Shown: positions 46,057 through 59,248 of the stretch, piece by piece
Layout: each line of letters starts with the position of its first letter
How positions within the stretch are numbered: position 1 is the first letter of the stretch
Origin: Primulina eburnea
Lineage: Eukaryota > Streptophyta > Magnoliopsida > Lamiales > Gesneriaceae
NCBI RefSeq assembly: GCF_022965805.1
Contig: NC_133103.1
Coordinates: forward strand, 44,251,610-44,315,609
DNA length: 64,000 nt
Direction: 5' to 3'
The notes under the pieces: model-generated
Told to the model about the DNA's origin: nothing
The model's input: the letters and a program-made list of their open reading frames with translations, nothing else
Databases searched by the model: none
Made by a program: the position numbers and the translations under genes

Positions 46057-47815
46057 ATATGTACTTTATTTCTTCAGAAAACGAAAAAGAAGAAGGAAAT
46101 GGAATTCTGGAGAAATTGTGATTTTGCAAGATCAAACCGTTGGATTTAAAATCCGAGTACAGCACCGAGTGTCTAGCGACGACAGCTACAACAAGACGTA
46201 AGCTTTCTTAAGTTTTGAGATGATTTAAAATTATGATACTGCAGAATCGATAGAATTTATACATGTTGTTCTTGCGATATCAGATATGGTATAATCGAAA
46301 CCAGATCAAAGAACAGATACCGTATGAAATTGTTATGAATTTTTAGAGTTGATTTGATTGTGATTATACCGATTTGGTATCAGAATTGTGTTGTTATCAA
46401 TTATGAGGTGTTGGAATTAATATCTGATTGATATTGTATTTCGGGGTATATTGATATTATTCAGACTTGGATCAGATGAGTTGTTGGTTTATATATATAC
46501 TGTTATTGTTAAGATTTTGGGTTGTACTGATACTGGTTATGAGCCGTGTGATTATATCTATGATGTTGAGATTGACGGGGTTATTGAGATTGTATTATTA
46601 TGCCGTTGAAACATCAGCAGATTGACATTTGATTAGATTCAATATTGATTGAGATTATATCGTATGTCGTTGACATTGATCAGATGGTATTTTGATTTGA
46701 GTATGGATCAGAACAGGTTTTGAATTGAGTTATATATTGACATAGTATTTTTGGTATTGATTTGAGAATGTATATTGATATTATGCCTATTAGATATTGT
46801 CGTTGCCAGATTGGGTATGTACAGATTTGACTTCGAGTCTTCGACTTCGTCAGACCGAGAAGACAAATGTATAAATTAATGTTGATGCGGGATTGCACAA
46901 CTCGAGTTCGATTCGACTTGAGTTTTCCAAAATCACATACTTCATCCTATTGCACTGTTATTTGCAATTGATGTGATTGATATCTTTGATTTATTGAGTT
47001 ATGCCTTGAGTCATAACCGGATACGCCTAGTCGTAAATGAGTGATCTTGTGACAGTAGTGCCGGATAGTGATGGAATCGTCACTGGCATATTGCACATTG
47101 TCACATGATAGGATATTGGTGAAAATGCCAAAGTCTGTGACAGATAGGTCAAGACACCGGATGTTTGGTCATATCGAAGTCGATAGAATTGGAGTTTCTT
47201 CTATTACTGATGTTCGATATGGAGATGGCCAAAGTCCGTGAATAAGAACATCCACCACCCCGATCGGGAGTGTAGGTGGGTGTATGTTCTTATTCCGATC
47301 GGGATCCCTAGATTAGAATGAGTCGAGTCAGAGTCTGTGAGTCACGGAGTGTGATTCAGAGTTTGTATAGATTTATGTTTCTGATTTGATACATGTTATG
47401 AATATTGATTTCATGCTTTTATATTTGTTTATATGAAATGCATGTATACATGATTTATACTGGGAATATAATTCTCACCAGAGTTATCCGGCTGTTGTCT
47501 TGTTTGTATGTGTGCTTGACAACAGGTGAGACATGATCAGGATCAGGAAGAGGATGATATATTATAGATAACGTGGAGATCCGGGCTCAGAAGCAGGATA
47601 TGATTCAGTACTGGATATATAGATGTTGAACCTAGTTGAGATAGAAACATGTAGAACATGACTTGCACTTTTATATTCACATGTATATCAGATCGATTAC
47701 TATTACATTTCCGCATTCATATTTAAAAAGGAAAAAAATTTAGTCTCACTTTTCTTAATTGTTATATTTGACATTAATAATGATTAAAACTTGAATTAGT
47801 GTCCGGGTCCCCACA

Positions 47816-48218
47816 TATAGACTCTACTTACTAGCATGCAATTTGATCCGTTTACCGAGAAAAACACTCGGAAAACATTAACTTGTGAATAATTAGTTTC
47901 CCTTATTAATTTAATTCGGCTCGACTTATAATAATTCTTCTTCAATCCTTAGCCTTTTGTTAAATCATTGAAACTAAAAATTTTCCAACAATCTTTAACC
48001 AAAAATCATATTTTATGTACCATTTCTAAGTCAGTCAGAATAAATAATTTATGAAATAGTGCTTTGATATATTTTTTCGTACTCAAATATGTATAAAAAA
48101 ATGTTATTATCAATAAAAAATTTCCTTAAAATTTTTCATTGTATCATATATGAAACTATTGATATTCAAATATCATATATTAATAACATATTTTTAATAT
48201 TTTGTCTTACATTTGTGA
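47816..48218. other. Unassigned flank between chromovirus and Athila A
   Basis: A/T-rich sequence with no gene. A copy of this stretch, with the last 72 bp of the chromovirus LTR, recurs at 57370-57849. Confidence 0.8.
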
Positions 48219-48223
48219 GAAGA

Positions 48224-49622
48224 TGATCGAGCAAAACTTGCACAGTGAATAGTCCCAAAATTTATTTTATAAATGAAAGCTCGATTTAAATATCGCAAGT
48301 GCACGATAGTCAAGTTATAATAAACGTAAGTGAATACGAGTATCGATCCACGAGGACTGCGTCACACTATTTTTATTTTCAAGTAAAATTTCTTTAGCAA
48401 CGATAAATTGATTTGAGGGTTGAACTAATGTAGACTAAACAAGTAAAACAATTAAAATGCAAAGGGAATGTGCTCAAGAATGCAATGATAAATTTAGATT
48501 AAATCAAAGGAGAAATGAATTTGTTGGGAAATTATCAGTTCACCTACCACTCGTGTTTAAACAATTACACTCGACTTTTACTCGTGCATTCGACGGAATT
48601 CCCTAGACTAATTAATATACTCTGTCGAGCGATATTAATACTAATCATAAACATGCAGTACTCAAGTGTCCTCAAGTATTTAACAGTTTAAGATTGCATT
48701 ACTTCCTATGGAATCCACTAGCTTTTATCCGGATGAACTATCACTATCGACACGTACCCAATTCCGTATATCTACTAAAATTGTAAATCCGTGGTTTATA
48801 CTATGTGATCTTATTGTTAATTATTCTCTCGACATCATTAACAACATGAAATAATCAAAGGAAGTTAGCTAGGCTTCGATTGAAATAAGAAAGAACAATA
48901 GCATCAACAAATCACTCATAACAACGTCTAGAAATAATGTTAAACAACGAGTACGGGGTAGGATCCCCTCAAATCCCAACAAATCTAGAGTTTAGCTACT
49001 AAAATTCATAATAAAAACCAACAACAATCTAAGAAATGAAAACTGAATAATGAAAATACTAAAGATGACGACGGATGACGGCCACGACGCGTGGAAATCT
49101 CGAGGTCTTCGAAATCTCCTTTTCTCCTAGCCTTCCTCCAAAAAAAAAATGATGAAAATAATGGTGATAGATCATGTAAAAACGGCCCCCCGATCTCGTG
49201 TATTAGGTCTAGGTATCTGATAGAGTCCACAAACTTGGAAACAAATCTTTCCAAATCTCGCGTCTCGCTAGGGCGGTCAAAACTGTCCGCCCTAGCGAGA
49301 TACTTCGAATAAGTTTCTCGACCATGTCCTTGGTTTCGCTGGGGCGGTCACTAGCGAGAGACTTCGAATAAAACTCCTCGGCAAGACTAAAATGCTCGCT
49401 GGGGCGGTCACTTTTGGCCGCCCTAGCGAGGTACTTCGAATAAGCTGCTCAATTCCTATCCACTTTTTGGCTCAATTCCTACAAAATGACCACAAAATAC
49501 ACGAGATCAGTCATATGCTACATAATGCTAGAAAAATGCACAATTAAACTAAAATAAACTAATATGATGCATGAATGCGACTCAAAACCAATACTAAAAA
49601 TACGTAAAATCGAGTCCTATCA
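48224..49622 (-). repeat. 3' LTR of Athila copy A
   Basis: Plus-strand edges TGATCGAGCA and GAGTCCTATCA. It contains hairpin modules at 49264-49430. The 82-codon minus frame at 49006-49254 recurs in the other LTR simply because the LTRs are copies. Confidence 0.92.
49264..49430 (-). repeat. GC-rich hairpin modules in the Athila-A LTR
   Basis: Module 49264-49299 has a perfect 13-bp stem (CTCGCTAGGGCGG / CCGCCCTAGCGAG). Module 49395-49430 has the core GGGCGGTCACTTTTGGCC. A third, at about 49335-49360, has lost its loop and part of one arm. The same three occur at 58890-59056 in the other LTR. Confidence 0.9.
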
Positions 49623-50975
49623 ACCCCCTCATACTAGCCTTTTGCTCGCCCTCGAGCAAAATAGGTTAAAGCACGAGATTCTAAACAAACTCAACAAACA
49701 CAAAAAAGAACCCAGACTAGAAATAACCAACACACGTAAATGTCAATGGTGAGTTAACAAATTTTATGCTCATGCCTCAGTGAACTTTCCCACATACAAA
49801 TCATAATCAAGTCAAATCACAAACGATACTCATTCTTATCTATACATAAATTTTGACATTAATTTGAACGTGTGTGTGTGTCATGATGGGTCTAGTCATT
49901 CGTGCTTCAAATAGATCAATTATCAAATCGTGCGAGTCACTCAATTAACACTTCAAAACAAGTCTCCCTAGCATGCACCCCCGTGTCCATTTATCACTAA
50001 CCATAAATTGAACTTTCTTCAAATCTTAAGTGCAGATAAGGGTGTCGAAAAGGAGGGAAATAGGCTCAATTGGCTAAAAGTTGGGAGTACACCGATCATT
50101 TTCATTGCGCAATCGTCAAAACTTTTTCGTCTGACTTTCCTCGTCTCCTTACATCTCCAACTTTTAGCCTAGGAATAGAAGTTCATTCCCTTTATTTCGG
50201 CTCTCCCTCACCTTACATCCCCATTTTTCTTTTTCTTCTCTTCTTTTTTTTTTTTTGTATGCACAATTTTCACAATGTACTCCCCAGGTTAAGAATTTAT
50301 AACTTTGAACAACAGCTGGTTGGGAGGGAGTATGATATTTTCATTCAGTGTATTGAAAAGAAAGGGTATATATATATAAAGTTCAAGACAACTCAATTGT
50401 TCTCATTCAATGGTCCCAATTAGTGACTCATTTTCACGGGTTCACATGCTAAATCAACTCATCTATGATGCCTTTCAAGTCAACAACACACAACCTTCAA
50501 ATTTCACCATTATTCCTACAACATTCTAGTCCCCACACATATGTGCTCAAAGAAAAGTTCAAATTTTATACCAAAATTTATGCTTCAACAATCAAGAGTA
50601 CCACTCATGGAGTGACCCAATCAATACTTTTGTATATTATCAATTCAACATCATCATTGGCTCATATACTATGTCTTTTCACCATAAACGACACCAAACA
50701 TGTAATACTAATACGGACTAGAAAAAAAATAAAACAACCAACTTAAAATAAACAATACTAACACACCAAAGTAAAAAAAATTAACTCCATCAAACAAAAG
50801 AAATGCAACGAACGCAAAACCAATGAACAATCTACCCACCCCCTCATACTAGAGTTGTGCAATGCCCTCATAGCACAAAACGAAACACACACTCAAAACA
50901 TAAAAAAATATGAATGCAAATGCGAAGACAGAAAGTGCAAAATAAAAAGAAAGGGGAAACAGTAAACTCCCCTGA
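49623..50975 (-). other. PPT and 3' untranslated region of Athila copy A
   Basis: At 49623-49632 the minus-strand PPT ATGAGGGGGT abuts the LTR. The rest is A/C-rich, has no credible coding frame, and parallels the non-coding part of copy C (11815-12382). Small frames on plus are incidental. Confidence 0.75.
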
Positions 50976-52123
50976 TCAGAAATCATCCTCCTCCTCATTC
51001 TCAGGTGGTGGAACTCCCTCTTGAGCGGCTGGGGGCATAGGATAAGTGTACTGAAAATGGAAGGGCGGCGGGTATGCGGGGGCAGGTGGCCGCCCGGAAG
51101 TGTCGATGCCCAAATGAGTCACGATCCCTTGCGTCAAATATTCTATGTTCTGAATGTGGGCTTGATTCACGGCCTGATACTGAGTCTGATAAATGGCCCA
51201 AGCGCCCAATTCGTCGACGCGGTATCGCAAGGCACGGCGGCGTGGCTGCGGAGGTGGTGGTGCCTGTCCCAAGGCTGGTGGTGGTTGAGCTGCTTGCCCA
51301 TACCCGAAAAATACCTCCGCGGGTAGCTCAGCCTGGCGTTTCTCCCTCTTGGATATATAAAGAGCCTTATCAATGGCTCTCATCGGTTGTAACCACTCAT
51401 CATCGTCTTCAAAAATCACTCCCGCTCGGGCACACAGTTCAGTCACTAACGTTGGGAAATAGAAGCCCAAATTGCTGCTATTGATACACATGGTAAGCTG
51501 CCCGAAAATGAGCTTACCCACATCAATCGGCATCCCAGTACAGAGAGCATAAAGAACAACCGCCCTCTCACGCTGCACGTCACTGATATGACCGACTGGC
51601 ATCAATATTTTAGACAAGAAAACATACCACAAGGCCTCTTCTACTTTCAAAAATTTCTCAAGAAAAACTGTGTATGCCCCAGGTTGTTTCCACGTGGTGC
51701 CCGGATAACATAGCATGCGAATTATCAAATCATAGTCCGGGTTAAGCACCCACGCCTGAAACACCGAATCATCCACCGACTGTAGACCCAACATATCATT
51801 GATTGCCATGGAATCATACGGGACTCGACGTCCCCTCACAACCGCCTTATACTCAATTCCCTCCTGGGCATTCGCATAAAATTCACGCACAACCGGAACT
51901 ACTGCGCATTCGGTTGTGCGACAAACGTATTCCACCCTCGCCTTTCAATTTGAGACTCAGAAAAAAGATCGATAATAAAAGAATCAAATACGCGCTCAGG
52001 GATCGGCTTCCTATGCAGCCTAGCATGCTCAAATCGCTCTTTAGCTTTGTCGTTCACAAACATAGTAGGGGTGGAGCGAGAACTAGAGGCACCGTGAGTT
52101 ACCTTGGATCGTTTGGGTGCCAT
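50976..52123 (-). pseudogene. Third ORF of Athila copy A (envelope position), one frameshift
   Basis: On minus, a frame beginning MAPKRSKVTHGASSSRS at 52123 runs to about 51900, where one indel shifts reading into the 319-codon frame that ends at 50976. The body contains VVPVVREFYANA, a block IVRGRRVPYD-like (VVRGRRVPYDSMAIND) and GHISDVQRERAVVLYAL. These resemble the domain annotated as putative plant transposon protein and found after pol in Athila relatives. The C-terminus has a Pro-rich stretch (QAAQPPPALGQAPPPPQP), a short helical segment (QAHIQNIEYLTQGIV) and an acidic end (ENEEEDDF). No signal peptide or membrane helix is obvious, so true envelope function is doubtful. A promoter-like array lies upstream. 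Confidence 0.75.
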
Positions 52124-52390
52124 GGCAAGACCGGAGTGCACAAGGTATGAATATCGTCGGAAAAATTCTTGAGGGTCGCCGGAGATGTCGCCGGAATCTA
52201 TGGAAGATGACCGGAGAAGAAGAATTTGTCGCCTAAATGCTTCCCTGTGGAGAGGAGAGACCAAGGTGGTGTCTTTGACCTGAAAAATTGCCAAATAATG
52301 AATATTATGCACACAAAAGGGATGGGGGCGCCGGAAAAACGAGAGGAGGGGAGTAGGGTTCGAAGTGTGGAAGAAAGAGAAGGGGAAAAC

Positions 52391-52398
52391 GTTTTATA
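52391..52398 (-). promoter_or_regulatory. Internal TATA box upstream of the Athila third ORF
   Basis: On minus the sequence is GATATAAAAC, 268 nt before the ATG at 52123 and about 10 nt after the nearest hairpin module. It is followed by a C/T-rich leader. A possible splice acceptor (TTTTTCAG) lies in the leader near 52280. Confidence 0.6.
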
Positions 52399-52407
52399 TC
52401 TGCGCGA

Positions 52408-52649
52408 CTCGCTAGGGCGGTCCCTTTTGTCCGCCCAAACGAGTAGTTTCGGCAAAACAAAATTTTTAAAGATACGAGTCCTCGCTGGGGCGGTCACTTT
52501 TGACCGCCCTAGCGAGTAGTTTCGGCAAAAAAAACTATTTGAAAAGTATGAGTCCTCGTGACCGCCCTAGCGAGATGTTTCGGCTAAACCAATGACTGAA
52601 ACCAAAACGAAAGCTCGCTGGGGCGGTCACTTTTGACCGCCCTAGCGAG
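52408..52649 (-). repeat. Internal array of GC-rich hairpin modules
   Basis: Modules at 52408-52443, 52481-52517, about 52555-52575 (half lost) and 52613-52649. The intact ones carry CTCGCTGGGGCGGTCA / TGACCGCCCTAGCGAG, a near-perfect 16-bp stem with a CTTT loop, identical in design to the LTR modules. Each is followed by a TTCGGC word. Confidence 0.92.
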
Positions 52650-52799
52650 AAGCTTCGGCGAAAAACACGAATGCCATGCCATACAATGACCTAAATGCAA
52701 ATGATGCGATAAAAAATAAATAAAATGAAATTAAAACAATATAAGGAGTAGAAGTAGTTCTCAATTTAGAGTCTAGAGCTAGACTTTTCACCCATGTCC
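52650..52799 (-). other. Spacer between pol and the hairpin array
   Basis: Short A/T-rich spacer with no gene. Confidence 0.6.
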
Positions 52800-55700
52800 T
52801 CAAGGACTGTCATGGAGTCGAGTGACTCCAATTTGTGGCTCACTTGTGCCACCCAGATAGTGCTTCAATCTTTGGGCGTTCACAGTAAACGTCCCTTCCT
52901 TTCCATCATGTAATACCACTGCACCCGATGGGAACACCTTGGCGATAGTGAATGGCCCTGACCACCTTGATTTTAGTTTGCCCGGAAAGAGTCGCAGGCG
53001 AGAATTGTACAACAACACCGCTTCACCCACTTTGAATTCCCTTCTTATAATGTGCTTATCATGGGCTCGTTTGGTGCGTTCCTTGTAGGACAGTGCAAGA
53101 TCATAAGCTCTTCCTCGGAACTCATCTAACTGATTCAACTGCAGCAACCGTTTTTCACCTGCAAGAGCAAAATCAAAGTTTAGTGCTTTGGTCGCCCAAT
53201 ATGCTCTATGCTCTAATTCTACTGGTAGATGACATGCTTTACCAAAAAGTAACCTATACGGTGTAGTGCCTATAGGTGTTTTAAATGCAGTACGATAAGC
53301 CCACAAAGCATCATCTAACCGAACGGACCAGTCCTTCCTATTCACATTGACCGTCTTCTCCAAAATCCTCTTAATTTCTCGATTGGACACTTCAACTTGT
53401 CCACTCGTTTGGGGATGGTATGGAGTGGAAACCTTGTGGGTGACACCATATTTGCCCAGCAGTTTATCAAAAATTTTGTTGCAAAAATGGGTGCCACCAT
53501 CACTTATGATTGCACGTGGTGTACCAAATCGATTAAAAATACGTTTCTTCAAAAATTTTAACACCACTTGTGCATCATTAGTGGCACAAGCCTCCGCCTC
53601 CACCCATTTCGATACATACTACACTGCCACCAAAATAAATTTCTTTGCAAAAGACACAGGAAACGGACCCATAAAATCAATACCCCACACATCAAATATT
53701 TCACACTCAACAATATTAGTTAAAGGCATCTCATGACGGTTGGAAATATTACCTGTGCGTTGGCATCTATCACAATTGAGAACATACAAACGAGCATCCT
53801 TAAAAAGAGTTGGCCAATAGAAGCCACATTCAAGTACCTTAGATGCCGTCCGTATGGGTCCAAAGTGGCCACCTACCTCACGGTCATGACAATGGTTCAA
53901 AATTTGATTGGTTTCCTCTTCCGCCACACATCTTCTTATCATGGAGTCTGCACAGATCTTAAACAAAAACGGTTCCTCCCAAAAATAGTATTTCACGTCT
54001 GAAAAGAATTTCTTTCTTTGGTGAAACGATAAATTAGGTGGAGGTGTGCCAGTGACAAGAAAGTTAGCAAAATCGGCATACCACGGGTACGCATTTATCT
54101 CAAGTAATTGTTCATCAGGAAACCAGTCATCTATATCATCATCGACACACTTAACTCTAACATGCTCAAGCCTAGACAGATGATCAGCAACTACATTTTC
54201 CACCCCCTTTTTATCTCGAATTTCGAGATCAAATTCTTGCAATAGTAAAATCCACCGAATCAATCTAGGTTTCGCATCTTTCTTAGCAAGCAAGTATTTG
54301 AGGGCAGAATGATCCGTATACACCGTTACTTTAGACAGAACAAGGTATGCATGAAATTTATCGAAAGCAAATACTATAGCAAGTAATTCCTTTTCAGTAG
54401 TAGCGTAATTCAATTGAGCATCATTTAAAGTCTTACTTGCATAGTAGATGGTATGAAATACCTTGTTCTTTCTTTGACCCAGCACCGCACCCACAGCTGT
54501 ATCACTAGCATCGCACATCACCTCAAACGGTAACTCCCAATCAGGGGCAGTCAGAACAGGTGCTGTCACCAAGCTTTCCTTGAGTATCTCGAATGCTTGC
54601 AGACAAGTAGAATCAAAATTAAATTCCACATCTTTCATCAACAAAGAGGATAACGGTTTAGCAATTTTAGAAAAATCTTTAATGAACCGCCTATAAAAAC
54701 CAGCATGCCCTAGGAAACTCCTGACTCCTTTCACTGATGCCGGTGGTGGTAGGTTTTTGATTACTTCCACCTTGGCCTTGTCAACCTCCATTCCATTCTC
54801 TGATACCTTGTGTCCTAAAACAATTCCCTCTTGAACCATAAAATGACACTTCTCCCAATTCAACACCAAATTGCTCTCTTCACATCTAATTAATACCAAA
54901 TTCAAGTTCTCTAAACATTCATTAAATGAGGAGCCAAAAATAGAGAAATCATCCATAAAAATTTCAAGGCCATTTCCAATCATGTCATGAAAGATAGCAG
55001 TCATGCATCTCTGAAATGTTGCAGGTGCATTGCATAAACCAAAGGGCATACGCCTAAACGCAAAAGTACCATAAGGGCAAGTGAAAGTAGTTTTCTCTTG
55101 GTCCTCAGGTGCAATTGTGATTTGATTGTATCCCGAATATCCATCTAGAAAGCAATAAAATTCATGACCTGCTAAACGTTCAATCATTTGATCGATAAAT
55201 GGCAAGGGAAAGTGATCTTTACGGGTTGCATCATTCAATTTCCTATAATCTATGCACACACGCCAACCCGTAACAATTCTAGTGGGAATCAACTCATTTT
55301 TTTCATTAGTAATAACAGTAATCCCACCCTTTTTTGGCACACATTGTACAGGACTTACCCACGCACTATCAGAGATAGGATAGATAATACCTGCATCCAG
55401 AAGTTTAATCGTTTCAGCTTTTACTACCTCTTGCATCTTTGGATTGAGTCTCCTTTGTGGTTGTGCTAGAGGTGAGTATTGATCTTCCATCAGAATTTTG
55501 TGCATGCAAATTGAAGGACTTATCCCTTTGATGTCCGCAACCTTCCAAGCGAATGCGCCTTTATGCTCCTTAAGGACTCCCAAGAGTTTACTCTCCATGT
55601 CATCTGTGAAAGAAGAGGAAATAATAACAGGTAATTTATTATTTTCTCCTAAATATACGTACTTGAGATGTGGAGGTAGTGGTTTGAGCTCCAAAGTAGG

Positions 55701-57369
55701 TGGTTCCTCTAGGCTTGACTTTTGAGGCATTAAATCTTTTCTGTCTCCCAATTCCTCAAGTCTAAGCCTCACTTGCTTTCTCCAAGGTGGAATGGAATTC
55801 AAGTGAGCTACCATCTCCATCTTTTCCTCGTCTAGCTCGTCCTCCTGCTTTCCAGTCGTGAGAGTAGCCTCCAATGGTTCTTTCAATCCATCCTGCATAA
55901 AATCACAAACGAGAGAATCCAAGACATCAATACTAAAACAACTATCATTGTGCATTGTGTGCTTGAGAGTATTAAAGACATCAAAAATAATTTCTTCTTC
56001 TCCAACTCTCAGTCTCAATTTTCCCTCTTCAACATCAATCAGTGCTTTCCCTGTAGCCAGAAATGGTCTCCCTAGGATCAAAGGCATCTCTACATCTTCC
56101 TCCATGTCAAGTATCACAAAATCTGCAGGGAAAATGAACTTATCCACTTTCACCAAAACATCTTCGATAATCCCACGTGGATACTTGACAGATCTGTCAG
56201 CCAGCTGCAACGACATCCTAGTTGGCTTGGGTTCACCTAATCCAAGTCTCCTGAATACAGAAAAAGGCATCAGATTAATACTCGCACCAAGATCACATAG
56301 AGCTTTATGAAAATTAATGTCACCAATAATGCAAGGTATAGAGAAACTCCCTGGATCTTTTTGCTTAGGAGGCATCTTGTTTTGAACTAAAGCGGAGCAA
56401 TTTTCAGTCAAATTCACCGTCATATGATCTTCTAGCTTCCGCTTATTCGCTAAGATATCTTTCAAGAATTTTGCATAACTTGGCATATTCAATAAAGCAT
56501 CAGCAAAAGGAATGTTAATATGCAATTTTTTAAATACCTCAAGAAATTTACCAAATTGTGCATCTAATTTAGCTTTCTTCATTGCTGCAGGGAAAGGTGG
56601 AGGGATAACAATTTTATTTTGTGCAATAGGTGTAGATGTAGAGTTAGAAGACTTACCTCCTCGAGTTTCCACCTCATCCCCACCGTGCTTGGTCTTTTCT
56701 TCACTAGACTCGAGTGCTTTTCCACTACGCAATTCCACAGCCTTCACATGTTCTCTTGGGTTAGTTTCTGTGTTGCTTGGTAAAGTTCCTTGCTCCCTAT
56801 TAGCAATCAACTTAGCCAATTGTCCGATTTGATTCTCTAACCCCTTTATGGATGCATCTTGATTCTGAAATCTCGTCTCTGTTGCAGAAATAAATTTAGT
56901 CATCATTTGCTCTAAATTGGACTTCTCCTCCCGAGGCGGCTCTGGCTTGAATCCTTGGTGCATCCCATATGGTGGACCTCTTTGTTGGCGATTTTGGCTG
57001 TTTTGGCCTCCCCACGAAGTTTGGGTGATTCCTCCATCCCGGATTGTATGTATTCGAATAAGGGTCATTTCTAGGACGGTTCTGGAATCCCACTTGTTTC
57101 ACCGGTGCTCCCTCAGGCACATAAAATGGATTGCCAAGCACGTCATGCTCACCCCCACACTTATCACAGAAAATTTCTTGCAGACGCATAGCCGACCCAC
57201 TCATGCTCATCCCATCAATCTTTCTATTCAAAGCCTCTAACTGTGCTGAAACCGCAGACAAATCATTAACTTGATGAACTCCAGCACCTCGTCTCTGCCT
57301 ATCAGACTGAGGATGATAGCTACTCGCAGCCATCTCCTCCAATAACTCATATCCTTCCTCAGCCGTCTT
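52800..57369 (-). pseudogene. Athila gag (partial) and pol, copy A, two breaks
   Basis: On minus, truncated Gag starts at the junction 57369 (KTAEEGYELLEEMAASSYH) and shifts frame near 57020. A single frame then stays open to 53621: Gag C-terminus, protease (CDLGASINLMP, about 56290; DLG is usual here), RT (catalytic FMDDF at about 54950), RNase H (VMCDASDTAVG, about 54510) and the integrase zinc region (HCHDREVGGHFG...CDRCQRTG). A stop at 53619-53621 lies between IDFMGPFP and the remaining integrase, which continues in the same frame to 52800 ([15 protein letters not shown], then a [10 protein letters not shown] module). Apart from the missing Gag N-terminus, one frameshift and one stop, it is well preserved. 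Confidence 0.93.
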
Positions 57370-57849
57370 TCTCACTTTTCTTAATTGTTATATTTGACAT
57401 TAATAATGATTAAAACTTGAATTAGTGTCCGGGTCCCCACATATAGACTCTACTTACTAGCATGCAATTTGATCTGTTTACCGAGAAAAACACTCGGAAA
57501 ACATTAACTTGTGAATAATTAGTTTCCCTTATTAATTTAATTCGGCTCGACTTATAATAATTCTTCTTCAATCCTTAGCCTTTTGTTAAATCATTGAAAC
57601 TAAAAATTTTCCAACAATCTTTAACCAAAAATCATATTTTATGTACCATTTCTAAGTCAGTCAGAATAAATAATTTATGAAATAGTGCTTTGATATATTT
57701 TTTCGTACTCAAATATGTATAAAAAAATGTTATTATCAATAAAAAATTTCCTTAAAATATTTTCATTGTTCATATATGAAACTATTGATATTCAAATATC
57801 ATATATTAATAACATATTTTTAATATTTTGTCTTACATTTGTGAGAAGA
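57370..57849. repeat. Duplicated foreign flank inside Athila copy A
   Basis: This 480-bp segment copies 47744-48223, i.e. the last 72 bp of the chromovirus LTR (ending GTCCGGGTCCCCACA), the adjacent flank and even the GAAGA target duplication (57845-57849). I count about three to four differences. It is joined to gag at a TCTCAC/TTTCTCAC junction. Confidence 0.93.
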
Positions 57850-59248
57850 TGATCGAGCAAAACTTGCACAGTGAATAGTCCCAAAATTTATTTTATAAAT
57901 GAAAGCTCGATTTAAATATCGCAAGTGCACGATAGTCAAGTTATAATAAACGTAAGTGAATACGAGTATCGATCCACGAGGACTGCGTCACACTATTTTT
58001 ATTTTCAAGTAAAATTTCTTTAGCAACGATAAATTGATTTGAGGGTTGAACTAATGTAGACTAAACAAGTAAAACAATTAAAATGCAAAGGGAATGTGCT
58101 CAAGAATGCAATGATAAATTTAGATTAAATCAAAGGAGAAATGAATTTGTTGGGAAATTATCAGTTCACCTACCACTCGTGTTTAAACAATTACACTCGA
58201 CTTTTACTCGTGCATTCGACGGAATTCCCTAGACTAATTAATATACTCTGTCGAGCGATATTAATACTAATCATAAACATGCAGTACTCAAGTGTCCTCA
58301 AGTATTTAACAGTTTAAGATTGCATTACTTCCTATGGAATCCACTAGCTTTTATCCGGATGAACTATCACTATCGACACGTACCCAATTCAGTATATCTA
58401 CTAAAATTGTAAATCCGTGGTTTATACTATGTGATCTTATTGTTAATTATTCTCTCGACATCATTAACAACATGAAATAATCAAAGGAAGTTAGCTAGGC
58501 TTCGATTGAAATAAGAAAGAACAATAGCATCAACAAATCACTCATAACAACGTCTAGAAATAATGTTAAACAACGAGTACGGGGTAGGATCCCCTCAAAT
58601 CCCAACAAATCTAGAGTTTAGCTACTAAAATTCATAATAAAAACCAACAACAATCTAAGAAATGAAAACTGAATAATGAAAATACTAAAGATGACGACGG
58701 ATGACGGCCACGACGCGTGGAAATCTCGAGGTCTTCGAAATCTCCTTTTCTCCTAGCCTTCCTCCCAAAAAAAAATGATGAAAATAATGGTGATAGATCA
58801 TGTAAAAACGGCCCCCCGATCTCGTGTATTAGGTCTAGGTATCTGATAGAGTCCACAAACTTGGAAACAAATCTTTCCAAATCTCGCGTCTCGCTAGGGC
58901 GGTCAAAAGTGTCCGCCCTAGCGAGATACTTCGAATAAGTTTCTCGACCATGTCCTTGGTTTCGCTGGGGCGGTCACTAGCGAGAGACTTCGAATAAAAC
59001 TCCTCGGCAAGACTAAAATGCTCGCTGGGGCGGTCACTTTTGGCCGCCCTAGCGAGGTACTTCGAATAAGCTGCTCAATTCCTATCCACTTTTTGGCTCA
59101 ATTCCTACAAAATGACCACAAAATACACGAGATCAGTCATATGATACATAATGCTAGAAAAATGCACAATTAAACTAAAATAAACTAATATGATGCATGA
59201 ATGCGACTCAAAACAAATACTAAAAATACGTAAAATCGAGTCCTATCA
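57850..59248 (-). repeat. 5' LTR of Athila copy A
   Basis: 1399 bp, near-identical to 48224-49622, with the same three hairpin modules (58890-59056). It is followed on the right by the target duplication GAAGA. Confidence 0.92.

Larger units (their letters stand above)
42587..47815 (+). repeat. Chromovirus 3' LTR, split by a nested insertion
   Basis: It begins TGTAAGGCCCGAG after the PPT and ends GTGTCCGGGTCCCCACA at 47815. Without the insertion at 42684-45625 (and one TSD) it is about 2.3 kb. Its right part aligns with the solo LTR at 59304-61055, e.g. GAGTTATCCGGCTGTTGTCTTGT. It lies in the same orientation as the integrase remnant. No 5' LTR is seen in the window. Confidence 0.85.
48224..59248 (-). 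mobile_element. Athila-type Ty3 retrotransposon, copy A, 11 kb
   Basis: LTRs at 48224-49622 and 57850-59248 (each 1399 bp, TGATCGAGC...CCTATCA on plus) differ at about five sites by eye. The target duplication GAAGA lies at 48219-48223 and 59249-59253. On minus, the order is 5' LTR, a foreign insert (57370-57849), a 5'-truncated gag, protease, RT, RNase H, integrase, a third ORF, a long untranslated tail and the 3' LTR. RT sequence (RRLNP, YPISDSAWVSPVQ, FMDDF) is Athila-type. PBS and the gag N-terminus are missing. Confidence 0.92.

Noticed and set aside
51021..51484. Plus-strand frames of 101 and 136 codons
   Set aside because: Shadows of the Athila third ORF, which has recognisable domain blocks on the other strand.
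53347..57240. Many plus-strand frames of 75-150 codons
   Set aside because: Shadows of the Athila pol on minus.
47744..59248. Simple tandem segmental duplication of a whole locus
   Set aside because: Only flank plus LTR is duplicated, the internal region is single, and a matching TSD is found at the outer right edge, so recombination within an inserted element explains it better.
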